A stretch of 64,000 nt of DNA, from assembly GCF_040869035.1 (NCBI RefSeq), contig NZ_CP162100.1, forward strand, positions 2,666,001 to 2,730,000. The letters run 5' to 3'. The stretch comes from Vibrio sp. NTOU-M3 (GTDB taxonomy: Bacteria > Pseudomonadota > Gammaproteobacteria > Enterobacterales > Vibrionaceae). The translations under genes were made by a program, and so were the position numbers. Shown here in pieces: positions 27,439 through 35,326 of the stretch. How positions within the stretch are numbered: the first letter of the stretch is position 1; each line of letters begins with the position of its first letter. Under the pieces are notes generated by a model. It did no database searches and had not been told where the DNA came from. It saw only the letters and a program-made list of their open reading frames with translations.

Positions 27439-27446
27439 TCGCTAGC

Positions 27447-27470
27447 AATGAGCCTCTAAGGAGGCTCATT
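27447..27470 (+). other. Hairpin between chbP and the mutase gene
   Basis: AATGAGCCTC (27447-27456) pairs perfectly with GAGGCTCATT (27461-27470), TAAG loop, without a T-run. It starts nine bases after the chbP stop and probably shields its 3' end. Confidence 0.65.
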
Positions 27471-27494
27471 CCATTTGAATGAAGGATTATCAAT

Positions 27495-28907
27495 ATGATC
27501 AAATTTGGTACAGGTGGCTGGCGAGCATTTATCGGCGAAGAGTTCACCAAAGACAACGTCTGTTTAGTTGCCCAAGCAGTGGCAAACATCATCAACAATG
27601 AAAAGGTTGCCGACAAAGGCTTCATCATCGGTTATGATCGACGCTTTTTATCAGATAAAGCGGGTCGTTGGTTTGCGGAAGTATTAGCCGCTAACAATGT
27701 AGCGGTAAGCTTTATCGACAAATTTGTCCCGACACCGATTGTCATGTTTAAAGCAAAGGAAATGGGCTGTGCTTATTCAGCATGCATTACCGCATCACAC
27801 AACCCTGCTGATTACAATGGCATTAAAGTCTTCATTGAAGGTGGCCGTGATGCAGATGAAATCATCACACAGAAAATTGAACAGCAAATTGCGACACTAA
27901 CTGCCCAACAAGTGAAAAGTGTCGACTTTGAGCAAGCCATCGAAGATAAACTGATTCAGGTCATCAACCCGATGAACGAGTTTGTCGATTCCATTATCGA
28001 TTTCATCGATATCGACGCGATCAAGAAAGCAAATCTTCGTGTGTTAATCGATCCAATGTTTGGTGTGGCTAAAAACGCACTACAAACCGTATTGATCAAT
28101 GGCCGCTGTGAAGTTGATGTGATCAACGATGGCAAAAACCCTGACTTTGGCGGCTTGATGCCTTCACCAAGTGCTGCAACACTCTACCGCTTAATGCACT
28201 TAGTGGAACAAGAAGGTTACGACATTGGTATCGGTACTGATGGTGATGCAGACCGTTTGGGGATCATAGATGAAAAAGGCAACTTTATTCATCCAAATGA
28301 AGTGCTGATCCTATTGTATTACTACTTGCTTGAATATAAAGGTTGGAAAGGCTCTGTTGTACGTAACATTGCCACAACACATATCCTCGACAAGATCGCA
28401 GAAGATCATGGTGAGAAATGCTTTGAAGTGCCTGTTGGCTTCAAACATATCAGTTCACAAATGGAAGCGGATGATTCACTCATCGGTGGTGAAAGCTCTG
28501 GTGGCTTAACCATACGCGGTCATATCAAAGGTAAGGATGGCGTCTTCGCTTCCAGCTTGTTGGTCGAGATGATTTCAGTCACAGGTAAAAAGCTCTCTGA
28601 GCTACTTGATGAGATCTATAGCAAATATGGCTATGCCTACACTGCTGAAGGAGATTGTAAGTTTAAAGCCGCTCAAAAAGAGGCGTTATACAACAAGATC
28701 TATGTCGAGAAACAACTGCCCGACTTTGAGTATGAAATCGACAAGGTGAGCTATGAAGATGGCGCGAAAGTCTACTTCAAAAATGGCGGATGGGTGATTG
28801 CTCGATTCTCAGGAACTGAGCCATTACTGCGTATCTTCGCAGAAATGGCGGACAAAGACACTGCTGAACGTGTTCTTCTACAGGTAAAAGACTTCTTGCA
28901 GTTATAG
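27495..28907 (+). CDS. N-acetylglucosamine-1-phosphate mutase (phosphohexomutase family)
   Basis: This 470-residue alpha-D-phosphohexomutase has the phosphoserine loop ACITASHNPADYNG, the metal loop GTDGDADRLG, the sugar loop GGESSGG and the phosphate loop RFSGTEP. By position after chbP it should convert GlcNAc-1-phosphate to GlcNAc-6-phosphate, feeding NagA and NagB encoded elsewhere. It is often annotated as phosphomannomutase or phosphoglucomutase. It is distinct from glmM at 227-1567 in its loops and length. It is the last gene of the chitobiose operon and is followed by a strong terminator. Confidence 0.92.
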   Translation: MIKFGTGGWRAFIGEEFTKDNVCLVAQAVANIINNEKVADKGFIIGYDRRFLSDKAGRWFAEVLAANNVAVSFIDKFVPTPIVMFKAKEMGCAYSACITASHNPADYNGIKVFIEGGRDADEIITQKIEQQIATLTAQQVKSVDFEQAIEDKLIQVINPMNEFVDSIIDFIDIDAIKKANLRVLIDPMFGVAKNALQTVLINGRCEVDVINDGKNPDFGGLMPSPSAATLYRLMHLVEQEGYDIGIGTDGDADRLGIIDEKGNFIHPNEVLILLYYYLLEYKGWKGSVVRNIATTHILDKIAEDHGEKCFEVPVGFKHISSQMEADDSLIGGESSGGLTIRGHIKGKDGVFASSLLVEMISVTGKKLSELLDEIYSKYGYAYTAEGDCKFKAAQKEALYNKIYVEKQLPDFEYEIDKVSYEDGAKVYFKNGGWVIARFSGTEPLLRIFAEMADKDTAERVLLQVKDFLQL

Positions 28908-28952
28908 CTTTTACCGCTATCTCAATATGTGACCTATAGGTGAAGAACACTT

Positions 28953-28981
28953 GCCCGGCTTAATGACAGCCGGGCTTTTTT
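28953..28981 (+). terminator. Terminator of the chitobiose operon
   Basis: GCCCGGCT (28953-28960) pairs with AGCCGGGC (28968-28975), loop of seven, then six T. It sits between the convergent mutase and fbpC genes. Confidence 0.93.
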
Positions 28982-28986
28982 CATGC

Positions 28987-30015
28987 TTAAAATGCAAGCA
29001 CACCCTGCGTTTCTACTTTAACTGCTACAGGTTGACCTATGTTCAGTGGCTCTGAAGAACTTGCGAGTAACTTGTTCCCTGCTGCTTCAATAACATAACG
29101 GCAGTGATCACCCATAAACTGTTGTTCTAATACTTGAACACCGCTATCTTCCACAGCACTAAGTTGAACATGTTGAGGCCTTAACAAAAGCTCACAGTGT
29201 GCTTCTATATCTATTAGTTTTTGCGCTTTCGCTTCAATTAAGCCAAAGATTGTTTCAAAACTCGATTCAGAAACACGCTTCGCTGCAAGATAGCTTCCTC
29301 CACCAAGAAAATCGGCAACAAACTTACTCGATGGTTGATAGTAAAGCTGAGTTGCTGTGCCATATTGCTCAATGACCCCGTTATTCATTACAGCCATTTT
29401 ATCGGCAAACGCAAATGCTTCTTCACGTGAATGGGTAACAAAGATGGCTGTTACACCCTGCTTTTTGAAGATCTTACGAATCTCAGCGATCAGTTCATGA
29501 CGAACTTGAGTATCGATGTTTGAAAATGGTTCATCCAGTAGCAGCAAGTCTGGCTTGTACGCCAACGAGCGTGCAATCGCGACGCGTTGTTGTTGTCCAC
29601 CAGACAATTGGTGCGGATACCGCTCACCAAACTCGTTTAAGTGAACAAGTTCCAGCATTTCTTTAACTTTTTCTGCTTTCTGCTGTTCCGAGAGATCTTT
29701 AAGCCCAAATGCAATGTTTTGTGCCACCGTCAAATGAGGAAACAACGCATAATCTTGAAAAATCATGCCTATGTTACGTTTCTCTGGAGGCAACCAATTA
29801 GCACCGTCATCAATGGTCATACAATTTAAGATCATCGTGCCTGAAGCAAGCGGCAGTAGACCAGCAATTGCCTTTAACAACGTTGTTTTACCACAACCAC
29901 TGGCACCAAGTAGACAAACGATCTCCCCATGTTCAACTTCAAGAGATAACGACTCTAATACCGTTTGGGTGTCATACTGGCAAGAGAGGTTATTGATTGA
30001 TAATGCACAGCTCAT
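28987..30015 (-). CDS. fbpC: Iron(III) ABC transporter ATP-binding protein
   Basis: FbpC powers import of ferric iron delivered by FbpA through FbpB. The 342 residues show Walker A GASGCGKTT, Q-loop FQDYALFPHL, signature LSGGQQQR, Walker B LLLLDEPFSNID and the switch THSREEAF, followed by a C-terminal TOBE-like regulatory domain. Its ATG overlaps the fbpB stop by one base in the TGATG arrangement, indicating coupled translation. The gene ends a few bases from the chitobiose operon terminator. Confidence 0.95.
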   Translation of the reverse strand: MSCALSINNLSCQYDTQTVLESLSLEVEHGEIVCLLGASGCGKTTLLKAIAGLLPLASGTMILNCMTIDDGANWLPPEKRNIGMIFQDYALFPHLTVAQNIAFGLKDLSEQQKAEKVKEMLELVHLNEFGERYPHQLSGGQQQRVAIARSLAYKPDLLLLDEPFSNIDTQVRHELIAEIRKIFKKQGVTAIFVTHSREEAFAFADKMAVMNNGVIEQYGTATQLYYQPSSKFVADFLGGGSYLAAKRVSESSFETIFGLIEAKAQKLIDIEAHCELLLRPQHVQLSAVEDSGVQVLEQQFMGDHCRYVIEAAGNKLLASSSEPLNIGQPVAVKVETQGVLAF

Positions 30016-31640
30016 CAGTGAGTTTGCTCCAGTGAACGGTTTACAACAATTAGTGGAATAAGGCCAACCAGCACAAGCAGTACCGCAGGCAAAGCAGCTA
30101 GCTCTAAATGCTCATCAGAGGCAAAGTTATATACATAGGTAGCTAGGGTTTCAAAGTTAAATGGTCGCAGAAGTAACGCGGCATTAAGCTCTTTCATTGA
30201 CTCAATAAACACCAATAGACCAGCAATCAGCGCCCCACGACGAATCAAAGGTAGGTGAACTTTCATCAGCATTTGGTTTGATGTGCAACCCATGGTTCGT
30301 GATGCCATATCTAATGATGGGGAAACCTTATTCAAGCTGCTTTCAACGCTACCAATCGCAACAGCAGAAAAACGCACGACCATTGCAAAAATAATAGCAA
30401 ACATGGAGCCAGAGAAAATAAGCCCTGGTCTTTGCCATTCCATATAAACGGCAAAATCATTCACTGCATGATCCATAAATAACACAGGGACCATCACGCC
30501 AATCGCCAATACAGTGCCCGGCACAGCATACCCCATGGAAGAAAGACGCATAAACGCTAAATTACGGCGGCTGGCTTTCAAGCGATAACTGAAGTTCACA
30601 ACCAAAGCGACCAACACACCAATAACAGCGGCAGACAAAGACACATGCAAACTATTAATTGCGTATTGTTGAAACTCTGCCGTCCAACTTTGTGCAAAGT
30701 ATTTATAGGCGTAGATACAGAGTTGGGCCAGAGGAAAGATAAATGCAATAGCAACTAACCCCCAGCACCAAAGTAATGCGCCCCACTTCTTCCAACCCGC
30801 TAGCTCGTAGCGGAAATCTTCTCGGCTACTGTATTGGCTTTGAAATAGCTTTTGCTTACGACGGCTATAACGCTCTGCACTGAGCAACAAAATTACAATA
30901 ACCAGCATAATGGCTGAAATCTTTGCTGCGGCAGTCAGGCTAGAGTAACCAAGCCAAGTATCATAAACAGCCGTGGTTAACGTGTTCACAGCAAAGTAAC
31001 TTACCGTACCAAAATCACCTACGGTCTCCATTGCAACCAGCGATAAGCCAACCGCAATCGATGGTCTAACGAGAGGTAGGGAAATGCGCCAAAAACTTTG
31101 CCAAGGTGAACACTTAAGCAATCGAGCCGATTGCAGCAGAGAGACATTCTGTTCCATAAATGCCGCTCGACATAGCAAGTAAACATACGGATAGAGCACC
31201 AAGGCTAAAACAATGGTGGCTCCCGTTAAGGTACGAATATCAGGGAACCAATACTCACTAGGCCCCCAGCCAGTGATGTTGCGTAATGTCACTTGGATCG
31301 GGCCAGCGAAATCGAACCAGTCGGTAAAAATGTACCCAACAATGTAGCCCGGCATGGCGAGCGGAAGGACAAGCGCCCACTGCAAGATACGTTCACTCGG
31401 TAGGCGGCACATGGCCATCAACCAAGCGGTGGGAATACCAAAAATCAAAGAAAGCACCATCACACCAGAAACAAGCATGACAGTGTTGTATGCGTAAGTT
31501 GGCATGACGGTCGACATCAAATGTGAAAAGAGTTCGTCCGTTTCGCCAATCGCTGTAAAAAAGATCGCTAAGATCGGCAAAACCAGCAGCAAAGCAAGGC
31601 TTCCACTACTGGTTTTCCATACGTAATTATTTTCTTTCAT
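30015..31640 (-). CDS. fbpB: Iron(III) ABC transporter fused permease
   Basis: FbpB is the inner-membrane channel for ferric ion. The 541 residues consist of two homologous permease halves of about six membrane segments each. EAA-type coupling loops occur in both: ARLLKCSPWQSFWRISLPLVRPS in the first half and ASRTMGCTSNQMLMKVHLPLIRR in the second (given as separate landmarks). This double-length architecture is typical of FbpB/SfuB. An attenuator-like stem lies between fbpA and this gene, so permease levels should be lower than those of the binding protein. Confidence 0.95.
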   Translation of the reverse strand: MKENNYVWKTSSGSLALLLVLPILAIFFTAIGETDELFSHLMSTVMPTYAYNTVMLVSGVMVLSLIFGIPTAWLMAMCRLPSERILQWALVLPLAMPGYIVGYIFTDWFDFAGPIQVTLRNITGWGPSEYWFPDIRTLTGATIVLALVLYPYVYLLCRAAFMEQNVSLLQSARLLKCSPWQSFWRISLPLVRPSIAVGLSLVAMETVGDFGTVSYFAVNTLTTAVYDTWLGYSSLTAAAKISAIMLVIVILLLSAERYSRRKQKLFQSQYSSREDFRYELAGWKKWGALLWCWGLVAIAFIFPLAQLCIYAYKYFAQSWTAEFQQYAINSLHVSLSAAVIGVLVALVVNFSYRLKASRRNLAFMRLSSMGYAVPGTVLAIGVMVPVLFMDHAVNDFAVYMEWQRPGLIFSGSMFAIIFAMVVRFSAVAIGSVESSLNKVSPSLDMASRTMGCTSNQMLMKVHLPLIRRGALIAGLLVFIESMKELNAALLLRPFNFETLATYVYNFASDEHLELAALPAVLLVLVGLIPLIVVNRSLEQTH

Positions 31641-31703
31641 TGCCTAATTACAACAAGGCGCTATGAGAACGCAATATCATCATTAACGCATCTCATATCC
31701 TTT

Positions 31704-31730
31704 AAAAAATGGGGATACATTTATACCCCC
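31704..31730 (-). terminator. Attenuator between fbpA and fbpB
   Basis: On the minus strand GGGGGTA (31730-31724) pairs with TATCCCC (31717-31711), one G-U pair, six-base loop, followed by A and six T (31709-31704). It sits just after the fbpA stop inside the operon, so part of the transcription should stop here. Confidence 0.75.
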
Positions 31731-31738
31731 ATAATCAA

Positions 31739-32752
31739 TTAAAGGTCAAATTTCACTTCATCCAGAAGTTTAACCGCAGCTTCGTGGTGAGAAGCAATTT
31801 CATCTAATGAAATGGTATCTGCTTTGAAGTCACCCCAAGAAGCCACTAGCTCAGAACGCTTAACGCCTTCTTTAACTGGGTACTCGAAGTTTACTTCTGC
31901 GTACATTTGCTGCGCTTTGTCGCCTGTTAAGAACTCCATTAGTTTCAACGCATTTTCTTTGTTTGGAGCGTACTTCGCCATCGCCATACCAGAGATGTTC
32001 ACGTGAGTACCTTCCGTTTTTTGGTTCGGGAAGTTGATGTAAACAGCATCAGCCCAAGCTTTTTGCTCTTTATCATTAACCATCTTACCTAGGTAGTAGC
32101 TGTTCCCTAGTGAAACGTCACACAAGCCTTCTTTAATCGCTTTCACTTGTGCACGGTCATTACCTTGAGGTTTACGTGCTAGGTTTGCTTTTACCCCTTC
32201 CAACCAAGCTTTAGTTTCAGCTTCACCGTGGTGTGCAATCATTGAAGACACTAGAGAAACATTGTAAGGGTGCTTACCTGCACGAGTACAAATCTTACCT
32301 TTGAACTCAGGCTTTGCTAGATCGGCATAATTGAAATCTTCACCCAACTTACCAACACGGTCACGTGAAGAGTAAACACTACGCGTACGAGTTGTTAGAG
32401 CAAACCACTCATTCTGGTTGTCTTGGTACTGAGCTGGTACATTTTCTTCGATGATTTTACTGTCAACCGCTTGAACTAAGCCTTTTTCAGAAAGCTCAGC
32501 TAGGCGACTAATATCAACCGTTAAAACCACGTCAGCTGGGCTGTATTCACCCTCTTGAGCCAATTTCTCTGCTAAACCTTTCTTTGCAAATTTAACATTT
32601 ACTTTGATACCGGTTTCTTTTGTAAACTCGTTAAACATTGGCTCAACCAAGAATGGTTGGCGGTAAGAGTATACGTTCACTTCTTCAGCGGCCATGGCTG
32701 TCGGTGCTAGAGTTGCACATGCTAATGCTGAAAGAGTTAGCAGTTTTTTCAT
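31739..32752 (-). CDS. fbpA: Periplasmic iron(III)-binding protein
   Basis: FbpA binds free or chelate-derived ferric ion in the periplasm. The 337 residues begin with a signal peptide (cleavage after AMA, residue 21). The mature protein has the bacterial transferrin fold, with the adjacent iron-binding tyrosines in GNSYYLGKM and an early VNVYSYRQPF strand. It is the first gene of fbpABC and lies behind a promoter with an overlapping Fur box, so iron repression is expected. The same order follows the chitobiose operon in V. cholerae, as I recall it. Confidence 0.95.
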   Translation of the reverse strand: MKKLLTLSALACATLAPTAMAAEEVNVYSYRQPFLVEPMFNEFTKETGIKVNVKFAKKGLAEKLAQEGEYSPADVVLTVDISRLAELSEKGLVQAVDSKIIEENVPAQYQDNQNEWFALTTRTRSVYSSRDRVGKLGEDFNYADLAKPEFKGKICTRAGKHPYNVSLVSSMIAHHGEAETKAWLEGVKANLARKPQGNDRAQVKAIKEGLCDVSLGNSYYLGKMVNDKEQKAWADAVYINFPNQKTEGTHVNISGMAMAKYAPNKENALKLMEFLTGDKAQQMYAEVNFEYPVKEGVKRSELVASWGDFKADTISLDEIASHHEAAVKLLDEVKFDL

Positions 32753-32778
32753 GGTTCAATCCTTTAAAAATGTGGGAA

Positions 32779-32829
32779 TGATAACGTTTATCAGTTTCGT
32801 TATTATATGTATCATAGATTAGATTACAA
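32779..32829 (-). promoter_or_regulatory. fbpA promoter with Fur box
   Basis: On the minus strand TTGTAA (32829-32824) and TATAAT (32807-32802) are 16 bases apart. Just downstream, 32779-32793 reads TGATAACGTTTATCA on the plus strand, inverted hexamers TGATAA/TTATCA that fit the 7-1-7 Fur consensus closely. Fur bound there would block initiation. The remaining 32830-33016 holds no gene that I can support. Confidence 0.8.
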
Positions 32830-33016
32830 CGTGTACCAGTTCAAAAAATTGTTTAAAAGGCACTTTTTTGCTCTACCTAAATGTTACAAGCCATTGCAAA
32901 TACACCTATTTTCCAGAAATAGCACTCACACATTTCATCCATAAGCCTATAGTTGCCTACCTCTGTAAACATAGCACTCATTTCAGTTTCCTCACCTTTT
33001 ACACCGTTCAAATACC

Positions 33017-33045
33017 AAAAAGCCCGCGAATTTTCGCGGGCTTTT
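33017..33045. terminator. Terminator of the glnK-amtB operon
   Basis: GCCCGCGAA (33022-33030) pairs with TTCGCGGGC (33033-33041), with five A before and TTTT after. It is read by the minus-strand amt transcript and is symmetrical enough to work both ways. Confidence 0.9.
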
Positions 33046-33063
33046 ATCCACATGATTTAGTGG

Positions 33064-34293
33064 TTATTTGATTGTCACGAACTCAGGGTACGCACCAACA
33101 CCACAATCGTGCATATCCATACCTTCGAGTTCTTCATCTTCAGAAACGCGAATACCTATCGTCGCTTTTAAAATCGCCCAAACAACCAAGCTGGCACCAA
33201 ATACCCAAGCAAAGATAACGGCTGCACCAAGAAGCTGAGCCCCGAATGACGCATCGCCATTGCTTAGCGGCACGACCATTAGACCGAAGAAACCACATAC
33301 ACCGTGTACTGAGATTGCCCCCACAGGATCATCAATCTTAAGCTTATCTAGAGCAATGATGCTAAACACGACTAGCGCACCTGATACCGCACCAATAGCA
33401 ACAGCATATAGTGGTGACGGCGATAGTGGATCAGCAGTGATCGCCACCAAGCCAGCTAATGCACCATTGAGGATCATAGTTAGGTCTGCTTTACCCCAAG
33501 TCGTCTTACATACTAGTAGTGCAGCAATTGCGCCCGCTGCTGCTGCTGCATTTGTGTTTAGGAAGATTTGACCAACTGCTGTTGCATTCTCAAAATCAGA
33601 AACCATTAACTGAGAGCCGCCATTAAAACCAAACCAGCCGAACCACAAAATAAAGGTACCAAGCGTTGCAAGTGGCATGTTTGAACCAGGGATAGGGTAA
33701 ATTTCACCATTCTTGCCGTATTTTCCTTTACGGGCACCTAGAAGTAATACACCAGCAAGCGCTGCTGCTGCACCAGCCATATGAACAATGCCAGAGCCAG
33801 CAAAGTCACTGAAACCCGCTTCAGATAAGAAACCACCGCCCCACGTCCAGTACCCTTCCATCGGGTAAATAAATGCTGTTAGCACGGCAGAGAAAATAAG
33901 GAATGACCAAAGCTTCATGCGCTCTGCAACAGCACCAGAAACCACAGACATCGCTGTTGCCACAAATACTACTTGGAAGAAGAAATCCGACTCTAGTGAG
34001 TGATCTGCGCCTTCACCTTGAGTACCGATTAACGCACCAAATGACGGTAGCCAGCCGCCTTCACCGTTATCGACATACATAATGTTGTAACCCACTATCA
34101 AGTACATAGTACAAGCAATGGCATACAGACAAATGTTTTTGGTTAAAATTTCAGTGGTATTTTTTGAGCGCACTAACCCTGCTTCTAACATGGCAAAACC
34201 AGCGGCCATCCACATAACTAACGCACCTGAAATGAGGAAGAAAAAAGTGTCTAGTGCGTAGCGTAATTCGGTTACTGTCGTCGTTAATTCCAT
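33064..34293 (-). CDS. amtB: Ammonium transporter
   Basis: This Amt/MEP/Rh trimer conducts ammonium or ammonia across the inner membrane under nitrogen limitation. From ATG 34293 (MELTTTVTELRYALDTFFF) it has 409 residues and eleven predicted membrane segments; upstream in-frame codons to 34347 overlap glnK and are not needed. The family signature DFAGSGIVHMAGAAAALAG is present, with the pore histidine there and the twin histidine in the later VHGVCGF. It follows glnK by 28 bases, the conserved pairing in which GlnK blocks the transporter when nitrogen is plentiful. Confidence 0.95.
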   Translation of the reverse strand: MELTTTVTELRYALDTFFFLISGALVMWMAAGFAMLEAGLVRSKNTTEILTKNICLYAIACTMYLIVGYNIMYVDNGEGGWLPSFGALIGTQGEGADHSLESDFFFQVVFVATAMSVVSGAVAERMKLWSFLIFSAVLTAFIYPMEGYWTWGGGFLSEAGFSDFAGSGIVHMAGAAAALAGVLLLGARKGKYGKNGEIYPIPGSNMPLATLGTFILWFGWFGFNGGSQLMVSDFENATAVGQIFLNTNAAAAAGAIAALLVCKTTWGKADLTMILNGALAGLVAITADPLSPSPLYAVAIGAVSGALVVFSIIALDKLKIDDPVGAISVHGVCGFFGLMVVPLSNGDASFGAQLLGAAVIFAWVFGASLVVWAILKATIGIRVSEDEELEGMDMHDCGVGAYPEFVTIK

Positions 34294-34321
34294 AATCAAT
34301 ACTCCAATCCTTTGCAATTTG

Positions 34322-34675
<354 letters not shown>

Positions 34676-34700
34676 CTATCATCCTTGTTATCAACAATAA

Positions 34701-34717
34701 TCCAAGGTGCATGCCAA
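34701..34717 (-). promoter_or_regulatory. Sigma-54-like promoter of glnK-amtB
   Basis: The minus strand reads TTGGCATGCACCTTGGA. It keeps the -24 GG and the TTG of the -12 element at the correct ten-base spacing, but has GG where the consensus has GC. It lies 41 bases before the glnK ATG. Confidence 0.6.
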
Positions 34718-34770
34718 CTATTTAACTCATTGTTTTAAAACAATATAAATATTACCATCAAGTTAAAAAC

Positions 34771-34802
34771 AAAAAAGGCGCACCATCTTGGTGCGCCTTT
34801 TT
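34771..34802. terminator. Terminator after yacL that doubles as an NtrC-like site
   Basis: GGCGCACCA (34777-34785) pairs with TGGTGCGCC (34789-34797), with six A and five T flanking, a strong two-way terminator. Its core GCACCATCTTGGTGC (34780-34794) also matches the NtrC recognition palindrome. It is centred about 95 bases upstream of the predicted sigma-54 start. Confidence 0.75.
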
Positions 34803-34847
34803 CACAATCTTAAAGCAAAGCCGTTACACTTCACCAATACCGTGCAT

Positions 34848-35219
34848 TTATTTGGTGGTTAAAAACTCTTTCCACTGTTCAATTAATAATTCAAAGTCTT
34901 CCAGCCCACAACTCGCGGTACTTTCGCTGTCATAAAAGTCAAATTCACTATCTGCTTCTATCTCACTACCATGCGCCAACACATTTTCTTGCACAGTAAC
35001 CTCATCACCCTGAATGCTTAAGCTGATCTCAGTGCCTAATAGTTGATGCTCTTGGTGAGGTGCTAGCCTTGCTTTGTCAGTCAGTTGCTCAACTTGGCCG
35101 ATCTTATCCCAATCTTTACCGATCTCTTCTTGTAGCCATCGACCAACGATCTCATGACCCATGCTCGATTTTACATAGTATTCGCCCATCAACGTATTGC
35201 GGATAAATTCAAATTCCAT
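34848..35219 (-). CDS. yacL: UPF0231 family protein YacL
   Basis: This 123-residue acidic protein of the UPF0231 family has no firmly established function. From ATG 35219 (MEFEFIRNTLMGEYYVKSSM) it aligns with E. coli YacL along its length, including MGHEIVGRWLQEE near the N terminus and DSEFDFYDSESTASCGLEDFE near the C terminus. In-frame codons up to 35318 run through the acnB terminator and are not part of it. It follows acnB on the same strand, as in E. coli. Confidence 0.88.
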   Translation of the reverse strand: MEFEFIRNTLMGEYYVKSSMGHEIVGRWLQEEIGKDWDKIGQVEQLTDKARLAPHQEHQLLGTEISLSIQGDEVTVQENVLAHGSEIEADSEFDFYDSESTASCGLEDFELLIEQWKEFLTTK

Positions 35220-35264
35220 CAGACACCTCAAAATTTGGAGGCACGAGTATAGCGATCTACGTGC

Positions 35265-35297
35265 AAAAAAAAAGCACCTACTTTTAAGTAGGTGCTT
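35265..35297 (-). terminator. Terminator of acnB
   Basis: AAGCACCTACTT (35272-35283) pairs perfectly with AAGTAGGTGCTT (35286-35297). On the minus strand nine T follow (35273-35265), so acnB transcripts should end before yacL. Confidence 0.9.
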
Positions 35298-35326
35298 ATC
35301 TCTTCGTTTGTCAAACACAAAGAAAT

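Noticed and set aside
32868..33071. A 67-codon frame between fbpA and amtB
   Set aside because: It runs through the amtB terminator, has no ribosome site and odd composition (many His, Thr and Phe); treated as chance.
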